In this document: piece after piece, positions 8,358 through 16,546 of the stretch
Numbering within the stretch: position 1 is the first letter of the stretch
Layout of the letters: each line of letters starts with the position of its first letter
From: Flavobacteriia bacterium
GTDB taxonomy: Bacteria > Bacteroidota > Bacteroidia > Flavobacteriales > Flavobacteriaceae
Assembly: GCA_002747695.1 (NCBI GenBank)
Contig: PDQD01000025.1
Coordinates: 1-34,453 of the forward strand
Direction of reading: 5' to 3'
DNA length: 34,453 nt
Notes under the pieces: model-generated
Database searches by the model: none
What the model was told of the DNA's origin: nothing
What the model saw: the letters and a program-made list of their open reading frames with translations, nothing else
Position numbers and translations under genes: made by a program

Positions 8358-8828
8358 TTGAAACAAAATACTATCAATATCAAAAATAAAAAAGCGTTTT
8401 TTGAATATGAAATCTTAGAACGTTATACTGCAGGTATGGTGCTGAAAGGCACGGAAATAAAATCTATTCGTGAAGGTAAAGCCCGTATTACACAGAGCTA
8501 TTGTGAATTTAATGATGCCGGAGAGCTGTTTGTAATCAATATGTATATTCAGGAATTTGATAATGGTAATTATTATAACCACAGACCGCGAAGCGAAAGA
8601 AAATTATTGCTCAACAAGCATGAACTTAAAAAATGGTATAGAAAAACACGTGATGCAGGTATGACCATCGTGCCGTTAAGGCTGTATATCAGCGAGGGTG
8701 GCTACGCCAAACTGGAAATAGCCTTGTGTAGAGGTAAGAAAATGCATGACAAGCGTCATGATATAAAAGAACGTGACCAAAAGCGTTCTTTGGACAGGGT
8801 GAAAAAGAAATTTAATACTAAGCTTTAA
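8358..8828 (+). CDS. smpB: SsrA-binding protein SmpB
   Basis: I recognise SmpB from KNKKAFFEYEILERYTAGMVLKGTEIKSIREGKARI, FVINMYIQEFDNGNYYNHRPRSERKLLLN, GMTIVPLRLYISEGGYAKLEIALCRGKK and the basic tail HDKRHDIKERDQKRSLDRVKKKF. It delivers tmRNA to ribosomes stalled on broken mRNAs. The track starts at a TTG at 8325, but that codon lies inside a promoter-like box. The in-frame TTG at 8358 (giving MKQNTINIKNKK, 156 aa) matches the usual N-terminus of flavobacterial SmpB. No ATG is available before the conserved region. The next gene, maf, starts 7 bases after the stop, so the two are probably one transcript. I see no tmRNA gene in this window. Confidence 0.95.
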   Translation: MKQNTINIKNKKAFFEYEILERYTAGMVLKGTEIKSIREGKARITQSYCEFNDAGELFVINMYIQEFDNGNYYNHRPRSERKLLLNKHELKKWYRKTRDAGMTIVPLRLYISEGGYAKLEIALCRGKKMHDKRHDIKERDQKRSLDRVKKKFNTKL

Positions 8829-8835
8829 GTCTGTT

Positions 8836-9423
8836 ATGACCAACATTCTTCAACGTAAGTTTCAGGACAAACGGCTTATTTTAGCCTCAGGATCCCCCAG
8901 ACGTCACGAATTGCTGAAAGGAATGGATATTCCGTTTACCGTAAAGACGATTGAGGTGGAAGAACAATATCCCGGCTATTTGACCAAAGAGGCAATAACA
9001 GATTACCTGTCACAACTTAAAGCCGATGCTTTTAAACAACTTGATGCCAATGATATTGTCATTACGGCGGATACCATAGTTTGGTCAGAAGGTACGGCTT
9101 TGACAAAACCCATTGATGCTGATAACGCCGTAAAGACGTTACAAAAACTGTCCGGTCGTAAACATGAAGTTTACACCTCTGTATGTGTGAAATCACCCGA
9201 TAAACAAGTCGTTTTTTCAGATTGTACCAGTGTTTATTTTAAAGTTTTTGACCCGGATGAAGTGTCGTATTATGTGAGTGTTTACAAGCCTTTTGACAAG
9301 GCAGGAGCTTATGGCGTTCAGGAGTGGTTGGGCTATATTGGGATTGAACGTTTAGAAGGCAGTTACTATAATGTCGTGGGCTTACCTGTGCATAAATTGT
9401 ATCAGGTGCTTAAAGATTTTTAA
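8836..9423 (+). CDS. maf: Maf-family nucleoside triphosphate pyrophosphatase
   Basis: This 195-aa protein has the Maf N-terminal signature LILASGSPRRHELLKGMDIPF, the middle motif ADTIVW..GTALTKPIDADNAVKTLQKLSGRKHEVYTSVC, and the C-terminal KAGAYGVQEWLGYIGIERLEGSYYNVVGLPVHKL. Maf proteins are cytoplasmic house-cleaning enzymes that hydrolyse dTTP, UTP and modified nucleotides to monophosphates. The QEWLGY...IEGSYYNVVGLP form is the YhdE-like dTTP/UTP type. The gene is probably co-transcribed with smpB. Its stop codon is only 3 bases from the stop of the convergent metallophosphoesterase gene, with no room for a terminator between them. Confidence 0.93.
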   Translation: MTNILQRKFQDKRLILASGSPRRHELLKGMDIPFTVKTIEVEEQYPGYLTKEAITDYLSQLKADAFKQLDANDIVITADTIVWSEGTALTKPIDADNAVKTLQKLSGRKHEVYTSVCVKSPDKQVVFSDCTSVYFKVFDPDEVSYYVSVYKPFDKAGAYGVQEWLGYIGIERLEGSYYNVVGLPVHKLYQVLKDF

Positions 9424-9426
9424 TTG

Positions 9427-10158
9427 CTAAGGTATAGCAAACCACTTGACGTTAGATTCTACAGTATTTGAATCCAATCTTATCAAACGATAACCAAACT
9501 TTGAAGTGTCAAATAAAATCTGATCAGTAGCTTGTGGGAATTGGAACGCTGCTGATGGCGTAACATACTGCTCAATATTTTGCTGTGAACTGTAATCTTC
9601 TGTATGGTAATGACCGCAAAATACTTGAAACTGTTTATCAAAACTGTTTAAAAGAGTCACAATGTCATCTCTGTTTTGTAACGAATAATCAATATCAACT
9701 CTGGTGTTGACTTTTAAAACAGGGTGGTGTATAAAAATGACGGGGTGTAAAGATGATTGTTCTATAGTGTCTTTAAGCCAGTTCAATTGAAATTGGCTGA
9801 CATGAGCTCGGGAAGAATCCAAAAAAATATACTGATAGTCAGTGTCGGCAAAAGTATAGAACAATTCATTGCTGTTGGTCGCTAATGAATGTTTGATATA
9901 GGGTTTGAGCTTGTTGTAATTATCGTGATTGCCCAAGATAAAATAATAAGGGATTCCAAAATTTTCAAATGTTTCAAAGAAATAGTCGAGTATTTTAGAA
10001 TCCCCTATATCTCCTCCAAAGACCACAAAATCTACAGCGTGTGCTTTGATAGACTCTGCTATAAGTTCCCAATTTCTATGCGTGTTAACCCCTTTTTCTT
10101 TGGAAACCGGGTGGTCGATGTGAGAATCTGTTATAAATGCTACTGTTCTAATAAGCAT
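9427..10158 (-). CDS. Calcineurin-like metallophosphoesterase
   Basis: This 243-aa protein carries all the metallophosphoesterase metal-binding blocks in order: TDSH (D-x-H, about residue 10), GGDIGD, GNHDN, HHPVL and GHYHTE. There is no signal peptide, so it should act in the cytoplasm. The layout resembles the class III cyclic-nucleotide phosphodiesterase (CpdA-like / Icc) group, but the substrate cannot be read from the sequence. The start ATG lies inside the 3' end of pckA (11-base overlap), which points to translational coupling with pckA. Confidence 0.85.
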   Translation of the reverse strand: MLIRTVAFITDSHIDHPVSKEKGVNTHRNWELIAESIKAHAVDFVVFGGDIGDSKILDYFFETFENFGIPYYFILGNHDNYNKLKPYIKHSLATNSNELFYTFADTDYQYIFLDSSRAHVSQFQLNWLKDTIEQSSLHPVIFIHHPVLKVNTRVDIDYSLQNRDDIVTLLNSFDKQFQVFCGHYHTEDYSSQQNIEQYVTPSAAFQFPQATDQILFDTSKFGYRLIRLDSNTVESNVKWFAIP

Positions 10159-11782
10159 GTGAAAGTATCTGCGGACCGGCGGTTACCAGCGCTTTTCCAT
10201 GTGCTGTGTCAGTATATTTTTCGAAATTTTTAATAAACATCTCTGCCAGATTCATGGCTCTCTTATGCCAATGCTCAGGATTTTCGTAAGTGTTTATAGG
10301 GTTGAGAATTTTTGTCTCAGTGCCTTCTAACGCCTTAGGTATTTCCAAGTTAAAATACGGTGTGAATTCTGTTTCGGTTTGTTCTATACTACCATCGAGA
10401 ATAGCGTGAATGATAGCTCTGGTATTTTGAATAGAAATACGTTTGCCTGTACCATTCCATCCTGTATTAACCAAATAGACTTTAGCATTGTGTTTTTCTA
10501 TTTTTTTAACCAATTCTTCGGCGTATTTAGTTGGGTGAAGCGATAAGAACGGTTCACCAAAACAAGCGGAGAATGTTGGTTCAGGTTCAGTAACACCACG
10601 TTCAGTACCTGCCAGTTTGGCTGTAAATCCTGATAAGAAATGGTATTGAGCCTGTTCCGGTGTTAAAATAGAAACCGGAGGGAAGACACCAAAGGCATCA
10701 GCGGTTAAAAATATGATTTTTGTTGCATGACCCGCTTTTGATACAGGTTTTACAATATTATCTATATGATAAATAGGGTAGGATACTCTGGTATTCTGAG
10801 TAATACTACCGTCTGAGAAATCTGCATTACCATTTTCGTCCAATACGACATTTTCCAATAATGCATTCTTTCTTATGGCTTGGTATATTTCAGGTTCAGC
10901 CTTAGGATCTAGATTTATGGTTTTTGCATAGCATCCACCTTCAAAGTTAAAGACACCTTCATCGTCCCAGCCGTGTTCGTCATCACCTATAAGTGCACGT
11001 TCAGGATCTGTGGACAAGGTTGTTTTTCCTGTACCGGATAGACCAAAGTAAATGGCTACATCACCATCTTTACCTACGTTGGCAGAACAGTGCATGGCAG
11101 CAATACCGTGTAGCGGTAAATAGTAGTTCATCATGGCAAAAATACCTTTTTTCATCTCGCCTCCATACCATGTGCCACCGATGAGTTGCGTACGTTCAGT
11201 AAGGTTGAATACGGTAAACACCTCAGAGTTCATACCATGTCTTTCCCAGTTAGGATTGGTTGTTTTAGACGCATTGAAAACCCAGAAATCAGGTTCGCCA
11301 AAGTTGTCTAATTCTTCTTCAGTAGGTCTTATAAACATGTTTTTGACAAAATGAGCTTGCCAGGCTACTTCCATAACAAAGCGTACCTTTAACCGGGCGT
11401 TTTCGTTAGCGCCTGCATAACCGTCAACTACATAAAGCGTTTTGCCGTTTAGTTGCTCCTGTACGGTGCCTTTTAAATCATTCCAAACGTCAGTACTGAT
11501 AGGCTTATTGTCATTGGGCGAAGCTTCTGTAGACCACCAGATACTGTCTTTGGTAACATCATCTTTAACAATGTACTTATCTTTAGGCGAACGACCGGTA
11601 AATTTTCCGGTGTTTACATTTACAGCCCCCAAATTAGAAAGCATACCTACTTCATAACCTTCCAAATCTGTATTTAGCTCATGTCGGTAAAGCTCGTCAT
11701 AAGTGGGATTGTGAATGATTCTTTGGGGAGTAATGCCTTTGTTGTTAAGTGATTGAGTAATCACATCTAATCTTGCTGACAT
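10148..11782 (-). CDS. pckA: Phosphoenolpyruvate carboxykinase (ATP)
   Basis: This 544-aa protein is a standard-length ATP-type PEPCK. Visible motifs are [12 protein letters not shown] near the N-terminus, the Mn and substrate region [20 protein letters not shown], the kinase P-loop [34 protein letters not shown], and the adenine-binding end [19 protein letters not shown]. It converts oxaloacetate and ATP to phosphoenolpyruvate, CO2 and ADP, the first committed step of gluconeogenesis, in the cytoplasm. The gene is followed by an overlapping metallophosphoesterase. It diverges from the glutamine synthetase gene across a 285-base intergenic region that carries boxes for both promoters. Confidence 0.98.
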   Translation of the reverse strand: MSARLDVITQSLNNKGITPQRIIHNPTYDELYRHELNTDLEGYEVGMLSNLGAVNVNTGKFTGRSPKDKYIVKDDVTKDSIWWSTEASPNDNKPISTDVWNDLKGTVQEQLNGKTLYVVDGYAGANENARLKVRFVMEVAWQAHFVKNMFIRPTEEELDNFGEPDFWVFNASKTTNPNWERHGMNSEVFTVFNLTERTQLIGGTWYGGEMKKGIFAMMNYYLPLHGIAAMHCSANVGKDGDVAIYFGLSGTGKTTLSTDPERALIGDDEHGWDDEGVFNFEGGCYAKTINLDPKAEPEIYQAIRKNALLENVVLDENGNADFSDGSITQNTRVSYPIYHIDNIVKPVSKAGHATKIIFLTADAFGVFPPVSILTPEQAQYHFLSGFTAKLAGTERGVTEPEPTFSACFGEPFLSLHPTKYAEELVKKIEKHNAKVYLVNTGWNGTGKRISIQNTRAIIHAILDGSIEQTETEFTPYFNLEIPKALEGTETKILNPINTYENPEHWHKRAMNLAEMFIKNFEKYTDTAHGKALVTAGPQILSHAY

Positions 11783-11812
11783 ATTTTGTAGTTTTTCAAT
11801 TGTTTATGAGTA

Positions 11813-11820
11813 CAAAGGTA
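11813..11820 (-). promoter_or_regulatory. Candidate -7 box for pckA
   Basis: The minus strand reads TACCTTTG, an exact TAnnTTTG, ending 30 bases before the pckA ATG. A TTG lies upstream at a short 12-base spacing, so the -33 part is doubtful. Confidence 0.4.
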
Positions 11821-11944
11821 AATAATCTATCTCAAATAACGACCATCTTTTGGCTATTTGATCTTAACACAGATTGTTAGAAAAATATGGTACTTTCAAA
11901 AAAACATACCTCTTTGTGGTTTATTTATTGATTGTGATGTTTTC

Positions 11945-12016
11945 ACCCCTAAAAAACAAGGGTTTTGTGGTTTTATTAATTGAATATGTTTATATTTGCC
12001 CTATAAAAATAGGGGT
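11945..12016. repeat. Inverted ACCCCTA / TAGGGGT half-sites flanking the glnN promoter
   Basis: ACCCCTA at 11945-11951 and its reverse complement TAGGGGT at 12010-12016 bracket the predicted promoter. The right copy is part of a small hairpin (CCCTAT-AAAA-ATAGGG, 11999-12014) at the expected start of the transcript. It could be an operator pair, but 7-bp matches can arise by chance. Confidence 0.3.
11965..11998 (+). promoter_or_regulatory. Promoter for glutamine synthetase III
   Basis: TTG at 11965-11967, a 23-base spacer and TATATTTG at 11991-11998 fit the Bacteroidota -33/-7 consensus at the long end of its spacing. The predicted leader is about 65 bases. Confidence 0.5.
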
Positions 12017-12067
12017 AAATATTTATCAACATAAAACGGTTTTTTAACTAATATTTAATTTTTTTCT

Positions 12068-14254
12068 ATGTCAACTATCCGATTCAGAGCTTTAGAGACT
12101 GCTGTAAAGCGTGAGCCTGTCAAATTTCAATACGAACATATCAAACAATCCGATTTATTTGGGGTAGATGTTTTTAATGAAGATTCTATGCGTCAAACGA
12201 TGACCAAAGAAGCTTTTAACAGTGTGCAGGACGCCGTCAATAAAGGCAAGAAGATCAGCCGTAATGTAGCAGATCAGGTGGCTTCGGCTATGAAGGCCTG
12301 GGCATTGTCCAAAGGCGCTACGCATTACACACACTGGTTTCAGCCGTTGACAGGTGCCACGGCGGAAAAACACGATGCTTTTTTCGAGTCGTTGTGGGAA
12401 GGTGGAGCTATGGAGAAATTTAACGGCGGACAATTGGTGCAACAGGAACCTGATGCGTCCAGTTTTCCCAATGGTGGCATACGGAACACTTTTGAAGCCC
12501 GTGGCTATACGGCATGGGATCCCACATCACCGGCATTTATTTTTGAAACTACACTGTGTATCCCCACTATTTTTGTGGCTTATACCGGAGAGGCTTTAGA
12601 TCATAAGACACCATTGTTAAAATCCTTACAATCACTCGATTGTCATGCTACAGCGGTAGCGCAGTACTTTGATAAAAAAATCACCAAGGTTATAGGAACG
12701 CTGGGTTGGGAGCAGGAGTATTTCTTAATCGATTCTGCATTTGCAGAGGTAAGACCTGATATCAAACTGACGGGTCGAACGCTTTTAGGACACTTACCGG
12801 CCAAAGGACAGCAATTGGATGACCATTATTTTGGCTCTATTCCGGAGCGGGTTATGGCTTATATGCGGGATTTGGAATACCAATCTATGAGACTGGGTAT
12901 CCCTGTAAAGACCAGACATAATGAGGTCGCACCCGGGCAATTTGAGTTGGCACCTATTTTTGAGGAGATTAATCTGGCAGTCGATCATAATGCTCTTTTG
13001 ATGGATATTATGGATAAGATAGCTAAGAGACATAATTTCAGGGTGCTTTTTCATGAAAAGCCTTTTGAAGGGGTTAACGGTTCCGGGAAACACAACAACT
13101 GGAGTCTGGCTACAGATACAGGTGTAAACCTTCTTAGTCCGGGACATACCCCAATGAATAATTTACAGTTTTTGACCTTCTTTATCAATACAATAAAAGC
13201 GGTCAGAGACAATGAGGAATTACTGAGAGCCTCTATAGCATCGGCAGGAAATGACCACAGATTAGGGGCTAACGAAGCACCACCGGCTATTATTTCGGTG
13301 TTTATAGGTTCGCAATTGACGAGGGTTTTAGATGAATTGGAAAATGTTACTAAAGGTAAGCTGTCTCCACAGGAAAAGACCGATCTCAAACTGAATATTG
13401 TGGGTAAAATTCCCGAAATATTATTGGATAACACTGATAGAAACCGTACTTCTCCATTTGCTTTTACGGGGAATAAATTTGAGTTCAGAGCCGTAGGTAG
13501 TAGTGCGAGTTGTGCCAATCCTATGATGGTGTTGAACACTATTGTAGCCAAACAACTCAAAGACTTCAAAATAAGCGTTGACCAAATGGTGAAAGACGGT
13601 ATGAAAAAAGATGATGCTATTTTCAATGTGTTGAGAGAATATATCAAAGTGTCAAAAGATATAAGGTTTGAGGGTGATGGTTACAGTAAAGCATGGGAAG
13701 ATGAAGCTGTTTCACGCGGGTTGAGTAATAATAAGACTGCGCCTAAAGCTTTAAAAGCTAAGATTAAACCCCAATACATCAAGTTGTTTGAGGAAATGAA
13801 TATTATGAATGATGTTGAAATTCATGCCCGTTATGAGATACAACTGGAGGAATACATCAACAAAATTCAAATAGAATCCAGAGTTTTGGGTGATATCGCG
13901 AGAAATCACGTGATTCCGGTGGCTATCAGGTATCAGAATTTACTGACAACCAATGTAAAGGATATTAAAGACATCTTTGGCGGTGAATTTGAGCAAGTGG
14001 CATCACAGCAAATGGGCTTAATCAAACACATCAGTGCGCATATCAGTAATATAGCCAAAAAAGTAGATGATATGATAGATAAAAGGCGTGATATCAACAA
14101 GTTGGAAAATGTTGAAGAAAAGGCTAACCGCTATTGCCAGGAAGTTGTCCCTTACTTTAATGATATAAGATACCACTGTGATAAACTCGAAATGATGGTA
14201 GATGATGAGGTATGGCCAATGAGTAAATACCGTGAGATTTTATTTACGAGATAG
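12068..14254 (+). CDS. glnN: Glutamine synthetase, type III
   Basis: The 728-aa length and sequence place this in the GSIII class found in Bacteroidota and cyanobacteria, not the 470-aa GlnA type. The N-terminal GSIII-specific part contains ALSKGATHYTHWFQPLTG and FEARGYTAWDPTSPAFI. The catalytic part contains GWEQEYFLID, TRHNEVAPGQFELAPIFEE (metal and ATP region), FHEKPFEGVNGSGKHNNWSL and RTSPFAFTGNKFEFRAVGSSAS. The C-terminal helical region (about 600-728) is typical of GSIII. The enzyme makes glutamine from glutamate, ammonia and ATP in the cytoplasm and is the main ammonia-assimilation route. It stands alone on its transcript, divergent from pckA, with a promoter and a possible operator upstream. 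Confidence 0.98.
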   Translation: MSTIRFRALETAVKREPVKFQYEHIKQSDLFGVDVFNEDSMRQTMTKEAFNSVQDAVNKGKKISRNVADQVASAMKAWALSKGATHYTHWFQPLTGATAEKHDAFFESLWEGGAMEKFNGGQLVQQEPDASSFPNGGIRNTFEARGYTAWDPTSPAFIFETTLCIPTIFVAYTGEALDHKTPLLKSLQSLDCHATAVAQYFDKKITKVIGTLGWEQEYFLIDSAFAEVRPDIKLTGRTLLGHLPAKGQQLDDHYFGSIPERVMAYMRDLEYQSMRLGIPVKTRHNEVAPGQFELAPIFEEINLAVDHNALLMDIMDKIAKRHNFRVLFHEKPFEGVNGSGKHNNWSLATDTGVNLLSPGHTPMNNLQFLTFFINTIKAVRDNEELLRASIASAGNDHRLGANEAPPAIISVFIGSQLTRVLDELENVTKGKLSPQEKTDLKLNIVGKIPEILLDNTDRNRTSPFAFTGNKFEFRAVGSSASCANPMMVLNTIVAKQLKDFKISVDQMVKDGMKKDDAIFNVLREYIKVSKDIRFEGDGYSKAWEDEAVSRGLSNNKTAPKALKAKIKPQYIKLFEEMNIMNDVEIHARYEIQLEEYINKIQIESRVLGDIARNHVIPVAIRYQNLLTTNVKDIKDIFGGEFEQVASQQMGLIKHISAHISNIAKKVDDMIDKRRDINKLENVEEKANRYCQEVVPYFNDIRYHCDKLEMMVDDEVWPMSKYREILFTR

Positions 14255-14352
14255 CATGGTTTGTGAATAAAAGGCGTTTAAAATCGTAAGGGGGGGATTT
14301 GCCTTTTCTAATAAAAGCCGGTCTGACTCTGGTAAGTAAATTATCTAAAATT

Positions 14353-14381
14353 TTGAATTTTAATAAGTTTTATTAGATTTG
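14353..14381 (+). promoter_or_regulatory. Promoter for the NifX-like gene
   Basis: TTG (14353-14355), an 18-base spacer and TAGATTTG (14374-14381) form one of the three cleanest Bacteroidota promoter matches in the window. The predicted leader is about 20-25 bases. Confidence 0.6.
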
Positions 14382-14409
14382 CATGTCAATCTAAACAAAT
14401 CAAATTCAT

Positions 14410-14829
14410 ATGAGTACAAGAGTAGCTTTATCAATTAACAAGAGTGGAAAAATAGTAGGTCATGCCGGAAAATGTATGGCATTTGCTATCTATGATATAG
14501 AGCAGGATGGTCAATTTACCAAATCAGTATTGGAGATGACCGAAGAGCAGCAATTGCATAATGTATTGCATAGTCAAAACGTCAAAATAGAGGATAGTCC
14601 TATATTGAGCGCCAATATTATTTTGACTCAGGGTATGGGGCAATCTGCGATTAATGATTTGGCAATGAAATTCAATATTGCAGCTTATGTTATTAAAGAA
14701 GAAGATCCAGATGAAGCTATTGAAAAATTAATTCAAGGAAGATTACAGGCTTATTCACAAGCAGAACATCATCACCATCATCATGGCGGTGGCGGTTGTG
14801 GCTGTGGCAGTGGCTGCGGATGTCACTAA
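14410..14829 (+). CDS. NifX/NifB-like (dinitrogenase Fe-Mo cofactor family) protein with His6 and Cys/Gly tail
   Basis: Residues 1-112 read as the small dinitrogenase iron-molybdenum cofactor fold (RNase H-like): VALSINKSGKIVGHAGKCMAFAIYDIE, an exposed loop, then ILTQGMGQSAINDLAMKFNIAAYVIKEEDPDEAIEKLIQGRL. In this family the GHAG and GMG segments bind cofactor or metal clusters. The last 20 residues are unusual: six consecutive histidines (120-125), then GGGGCGCGSGCGCH with four cysteines. This is a natural metal-binding tail. No nitrogenase gene is present, so a role in nitrogen fixation is unlikely; handling, storage or delivery of a metal or Fe-S species is a reasonable inference. The gene is monocistronic, with its own strong promoter and terminator. 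Confidence 0.85.
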   Translation: MSTRVALSINKSGKIVGHAGKCMAFAIYDIEQDGQFTKSVLEMTEEQQLHNVLHSQNVKIEDSPILSANIILTQGMGQSAINDLAMKFNIAAYVIKEEDPDEAIEKLIQGRLQAYSQAEHHHHHHGGGGCGCGSGCGCH

Positions 14830-14854
14830 GACTGTGTATTAAATAAAAGATTAG

Positions 14855-14891
14855 AAATCCTTTAGAACATTTGTTTTAAAGGATTTTTTTT
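14855..14891 (+). terminator. Intrinsic terminator after the NifX-like gene
   Basis: A perfect 10-bp stem (AAATCCTTTA / TAAAGGATTT, 14855-14864 and 14877-14886) is followed by a run of T. It begins 25 bases after the stop codon. Confidence 0.85.
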
Positions 14892-14963
14892 ATGTGCTTG
14901 ATACGATTTTGATTGTTTTTTCAGTTATTAACAAGGAGGTGTTAATTATTTTATTGAAAAAAC

Positions 14964-14994
14964 TTGACCATTACAAAGGTTTAGTTTATTTTTG
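14964..14994 (+). promoter_or_regulatory. Promoter for the pyrR-pyrB operon
   Basis: TTGACC (TTG at 14964-14966), a 20-base spacer and TATTTTTG (14987-14994) match the Bacteroidota -33/-7 consensus very well. The leader to pyrR would be about 20 bases, too short to hold a PyrR-type attenuator. Confidence 0.65.
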
Positions 14995-15018
14995 AAGAAT
15001 TAAAAGCACAGTTTATAT

Positions 15019-15558
15019 ATGAAACCTAAAGTTATATTGGACAGCAAAGAAATTGCTATTTTACTCGAAAGACTGTCTTGTGAATTGATAGAAAAACACG
15101 GTGATTTTTCAAATACAGTCCTTGTGGGTATCCAGCCGAGAGGTGTGTTTTTGATGGAAAAAATTGTAAAAATCCTCACGGAAAAATACGGACTGACAGA
15201 TTTGAAAACCGGTGTGTTGGATATCACTTTTTTTAGAGATGATTTTAGGCGTAGAAACACCCCTTTGGAAGCCAATACAACGTCTATCAATGTTGTTTTG
15301 GAGCATAAACGGGTGGTTTTAATAGATGATGTGCTCTTTACCGGAAGAAGCATCAGGGCAGCACTTACGGCCATAGATCACTATGGAAGACCGGATGATG
15401 TTGAGCTTTTAGTCTTGATTGACAGACGTTTCAGTAGAAATTTACCCATCCAACCGACTTACAAAGGTAAACAGGTAGATGCATTTAATACTGAGCGTGT
15501 TGCCGTTCAATGGACAGATACCGGTGATCATGACAAGGTATTATTACAAATTAAATAA
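15019..15558 (+). CDS. pyrR: PyrR, pyrimidine regulator / uracil phosphoribosyltransferase
   Basis: This 179-aa protein matches PyrR in length and motifs: LVGIQPRGVFLMEKI, DITFFRDDFRR, the PRPP-binding loop VVLIDDVLFTGRSIRAALTAI, GRPDDVELLVLIDRRF and the RNA-side segment LPIQPTYKGKQVD. PyrR proteins bind UMP or UTP and, in Firmicutes, attenuate pyr operon transcription by binding mRNA; they also make UMP from uracil and PRPP. It lies first in the operon, followed by pyrB, which fits a pyrimidine role. A terminator hairpin sits between the two genes, but I see no canonical PyrR-binding loop in the short leader or in the gap. RNA-binding regulation is therefore not shown here. Confidence 0.95.
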   Translation: MKPKVILDSKEIAILLERLSCELIEKHGDFSNTVLVGIQPRGVFLMEKIVKILTEKYGLTDLKTGVLDITFFRDDFRRRNTPLEANTTSINVVLEHKRVVLIDDVLFTGRSIRAALTAIDHYGRPDDVELLVLIDRRFSRNLPIQPTYKGKQVDAFNTERVAVQWTDTGDHDKVLLQIK

Positions 15559-15560
15559 TC

Positions 15561-15588
15561 AACTGTTTTTTTAAACAGTTTTTTTTTA
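15561..15588 (+). terminator. Terminator-like hairpin between pyrR and pyrB
   Basis: An 8-bp stem (AACTGTTT / AAACAGTT) with a four-T loop is followed by T8, immediately after the pyrR stop. It would reduce readthrough into pyrB. No competing antiterminator is obvious. Confidence 0.7.
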
Positions 15589-15611
15589 TCAGAACATAAA
15601 TAATTTATCAG

Positions 15612-16544
15612 ATGAAGCAACTCAGTGTACCCCATCTTATAGGGATAAAAGGCATGACCAAAAATGATTTGGAACTGATTTTTGAAACCGCCGATCAGTT
15701 TAAAGAAGTAATCAACCGTCCTATCAAAAAGGTACCGTCGTTGAGAGATGTGACAATAGCTAATTTGTTTTTTGAAAACAGTACACGTACTAAATTATCC
15801 TTTGAGCTCGCGGAAAAACGTCTTTCTGCTGATGTGGTAAATTTTTCTGCCAGTTCATCTTCTGTTCAGAAAGGGGAAACATTGATAGATACGGTCAATA
15901 ATATCCTGGCTATGAAAGTGGATATGGTTGTCATGCGTCATCCGGATGTGGGTTCCGCCAAGTTTTTATCCCAACACGTCAATGCCCGTATTATCAATGC
16001 CGGTGACGGTACCCATGAGCATCCTACACAAGCTATTCTGGATACGTATTCCATAAGAGAAAAACTCGGGAAATTTAAAGACGTCAAAGTGGTTATTATT
16101 GGTGATATTTTACATTCACGTGTTGCCTTGTCCAATATTTATGCTTTACAACTTCTCGGAGCTAAAGTAAAGGTGTGCGGTCCTCCGTCATTAATCCCCA
16201 AACATATGCCTTCACTGGGTGTGGAAGTAGAATACGATCTTAAAAAAGCGTTGCAATGGTGTGATGTCGCAAACATCCTCAGGGTGCAAAATGAACGTAT
16301 GAATGTAAAATATTTCCCATCCGGTAGAGAATACACGCAACTATATGGGGTAACCATGCATCTATTAAAAGAGATTGGCAAGGAAATTGTGGTTATGCAT
16401 CCGGGACCTATCAACAGAGGTGTGGAAGTAACCTCTGAGGTAGCAGATTCCGATCAAGCCATAATTCTGGACCAGGTGGAAAACGGTGTGGCTACCAGAA
16501 TGGCTGTGCTGTACCTGTTAGCAGAACAAATTAAACCCAAATAG
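15612..16544 (+). CDS. pyrB: Aspartate carbamoyltransferase catalytic chain
   Basis: This 310-aa protein has the carbamoyl phosphate site FFENSTRTKLSFELAEKRL, the 80s loop SASSSSVQKGETLIDT, MRHPDVGSAKFL, HEHPTQAILDTYSIRE, VVIIGDILHSRVALSN and the C-terminal VMHPGPINRGVEVTSEVAD. It condenses carbamoyl phosphate with aspartate to carbamoyl aspartate, the committed step of pyrimidine synthesis. No regulatory pyrI chain is nearby, so it is probably the unregulated trimer type. The stop is 2 bases before the next start, so the downstream STAS, T9SS and rnz genes are probably on the same message. Confidence 0.98.
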   Translation: MKQLSVPHLIGIKGMTKNDLELIFETADQFKEVINRPIKKVPSLRDVTIANLFFENSTRTKLSFELAEKRLSADVVNFSASSSSVQKGETLIDTVNNILAMKVDMVVMRHPDVGSAKFLSQHVNARIINAGDGTHEHPTQAILDTYSIREKLGKFKDVKVVIIGDILHSRVALSNIYALQLLGAKVKVCGPPSLIPKHMPSLGVEVEYDLKKALQWCDVANILRVQNERMNVKYFPSGREYTQLYGVTMHLLKEIGKEIVVMHPGPINRGVEVTSEVADSDQAIILDQVENGVATRMAVLYLLAEQIKPK

Positions 16545-16546
16545 TT

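Noticed and set aside
13051-13647. 198-aa ORF antisense to glutamine synthetase III
   Set aside because: It is a shadow of a conserved gene with Ser/Leu-rich low-information sequence and no promoter of its own.
14290-14296. Run of seven G as a phase-variation tract
   Set aside because: It is in the intergenic region after glnN, not in a coding frame, and is outside the -33/-7 spacer of the next promoter.
14269-14307. AAAAGGC / GCCTTTT hairpin as the glnN terminator
   Set aside because: The arms are 7 bp with a 25-base loop and no proper T run, so it is too weak to call.
14410-14829. Nitrogen-fixation locus suggested by glnN followed by a NifX-like gene
   Set aside because: No nifHDK, nifB or other nif gene is present, and small proteins of this fold are common in organisms that do not fix nitrogen.
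14830-15018. PyrR-dependent attenuator in the pyrR leader
   Set aside because: The predicted transcript start leaves only about 20 bases of leader, and no PyrR-binding loop consensus is visible.
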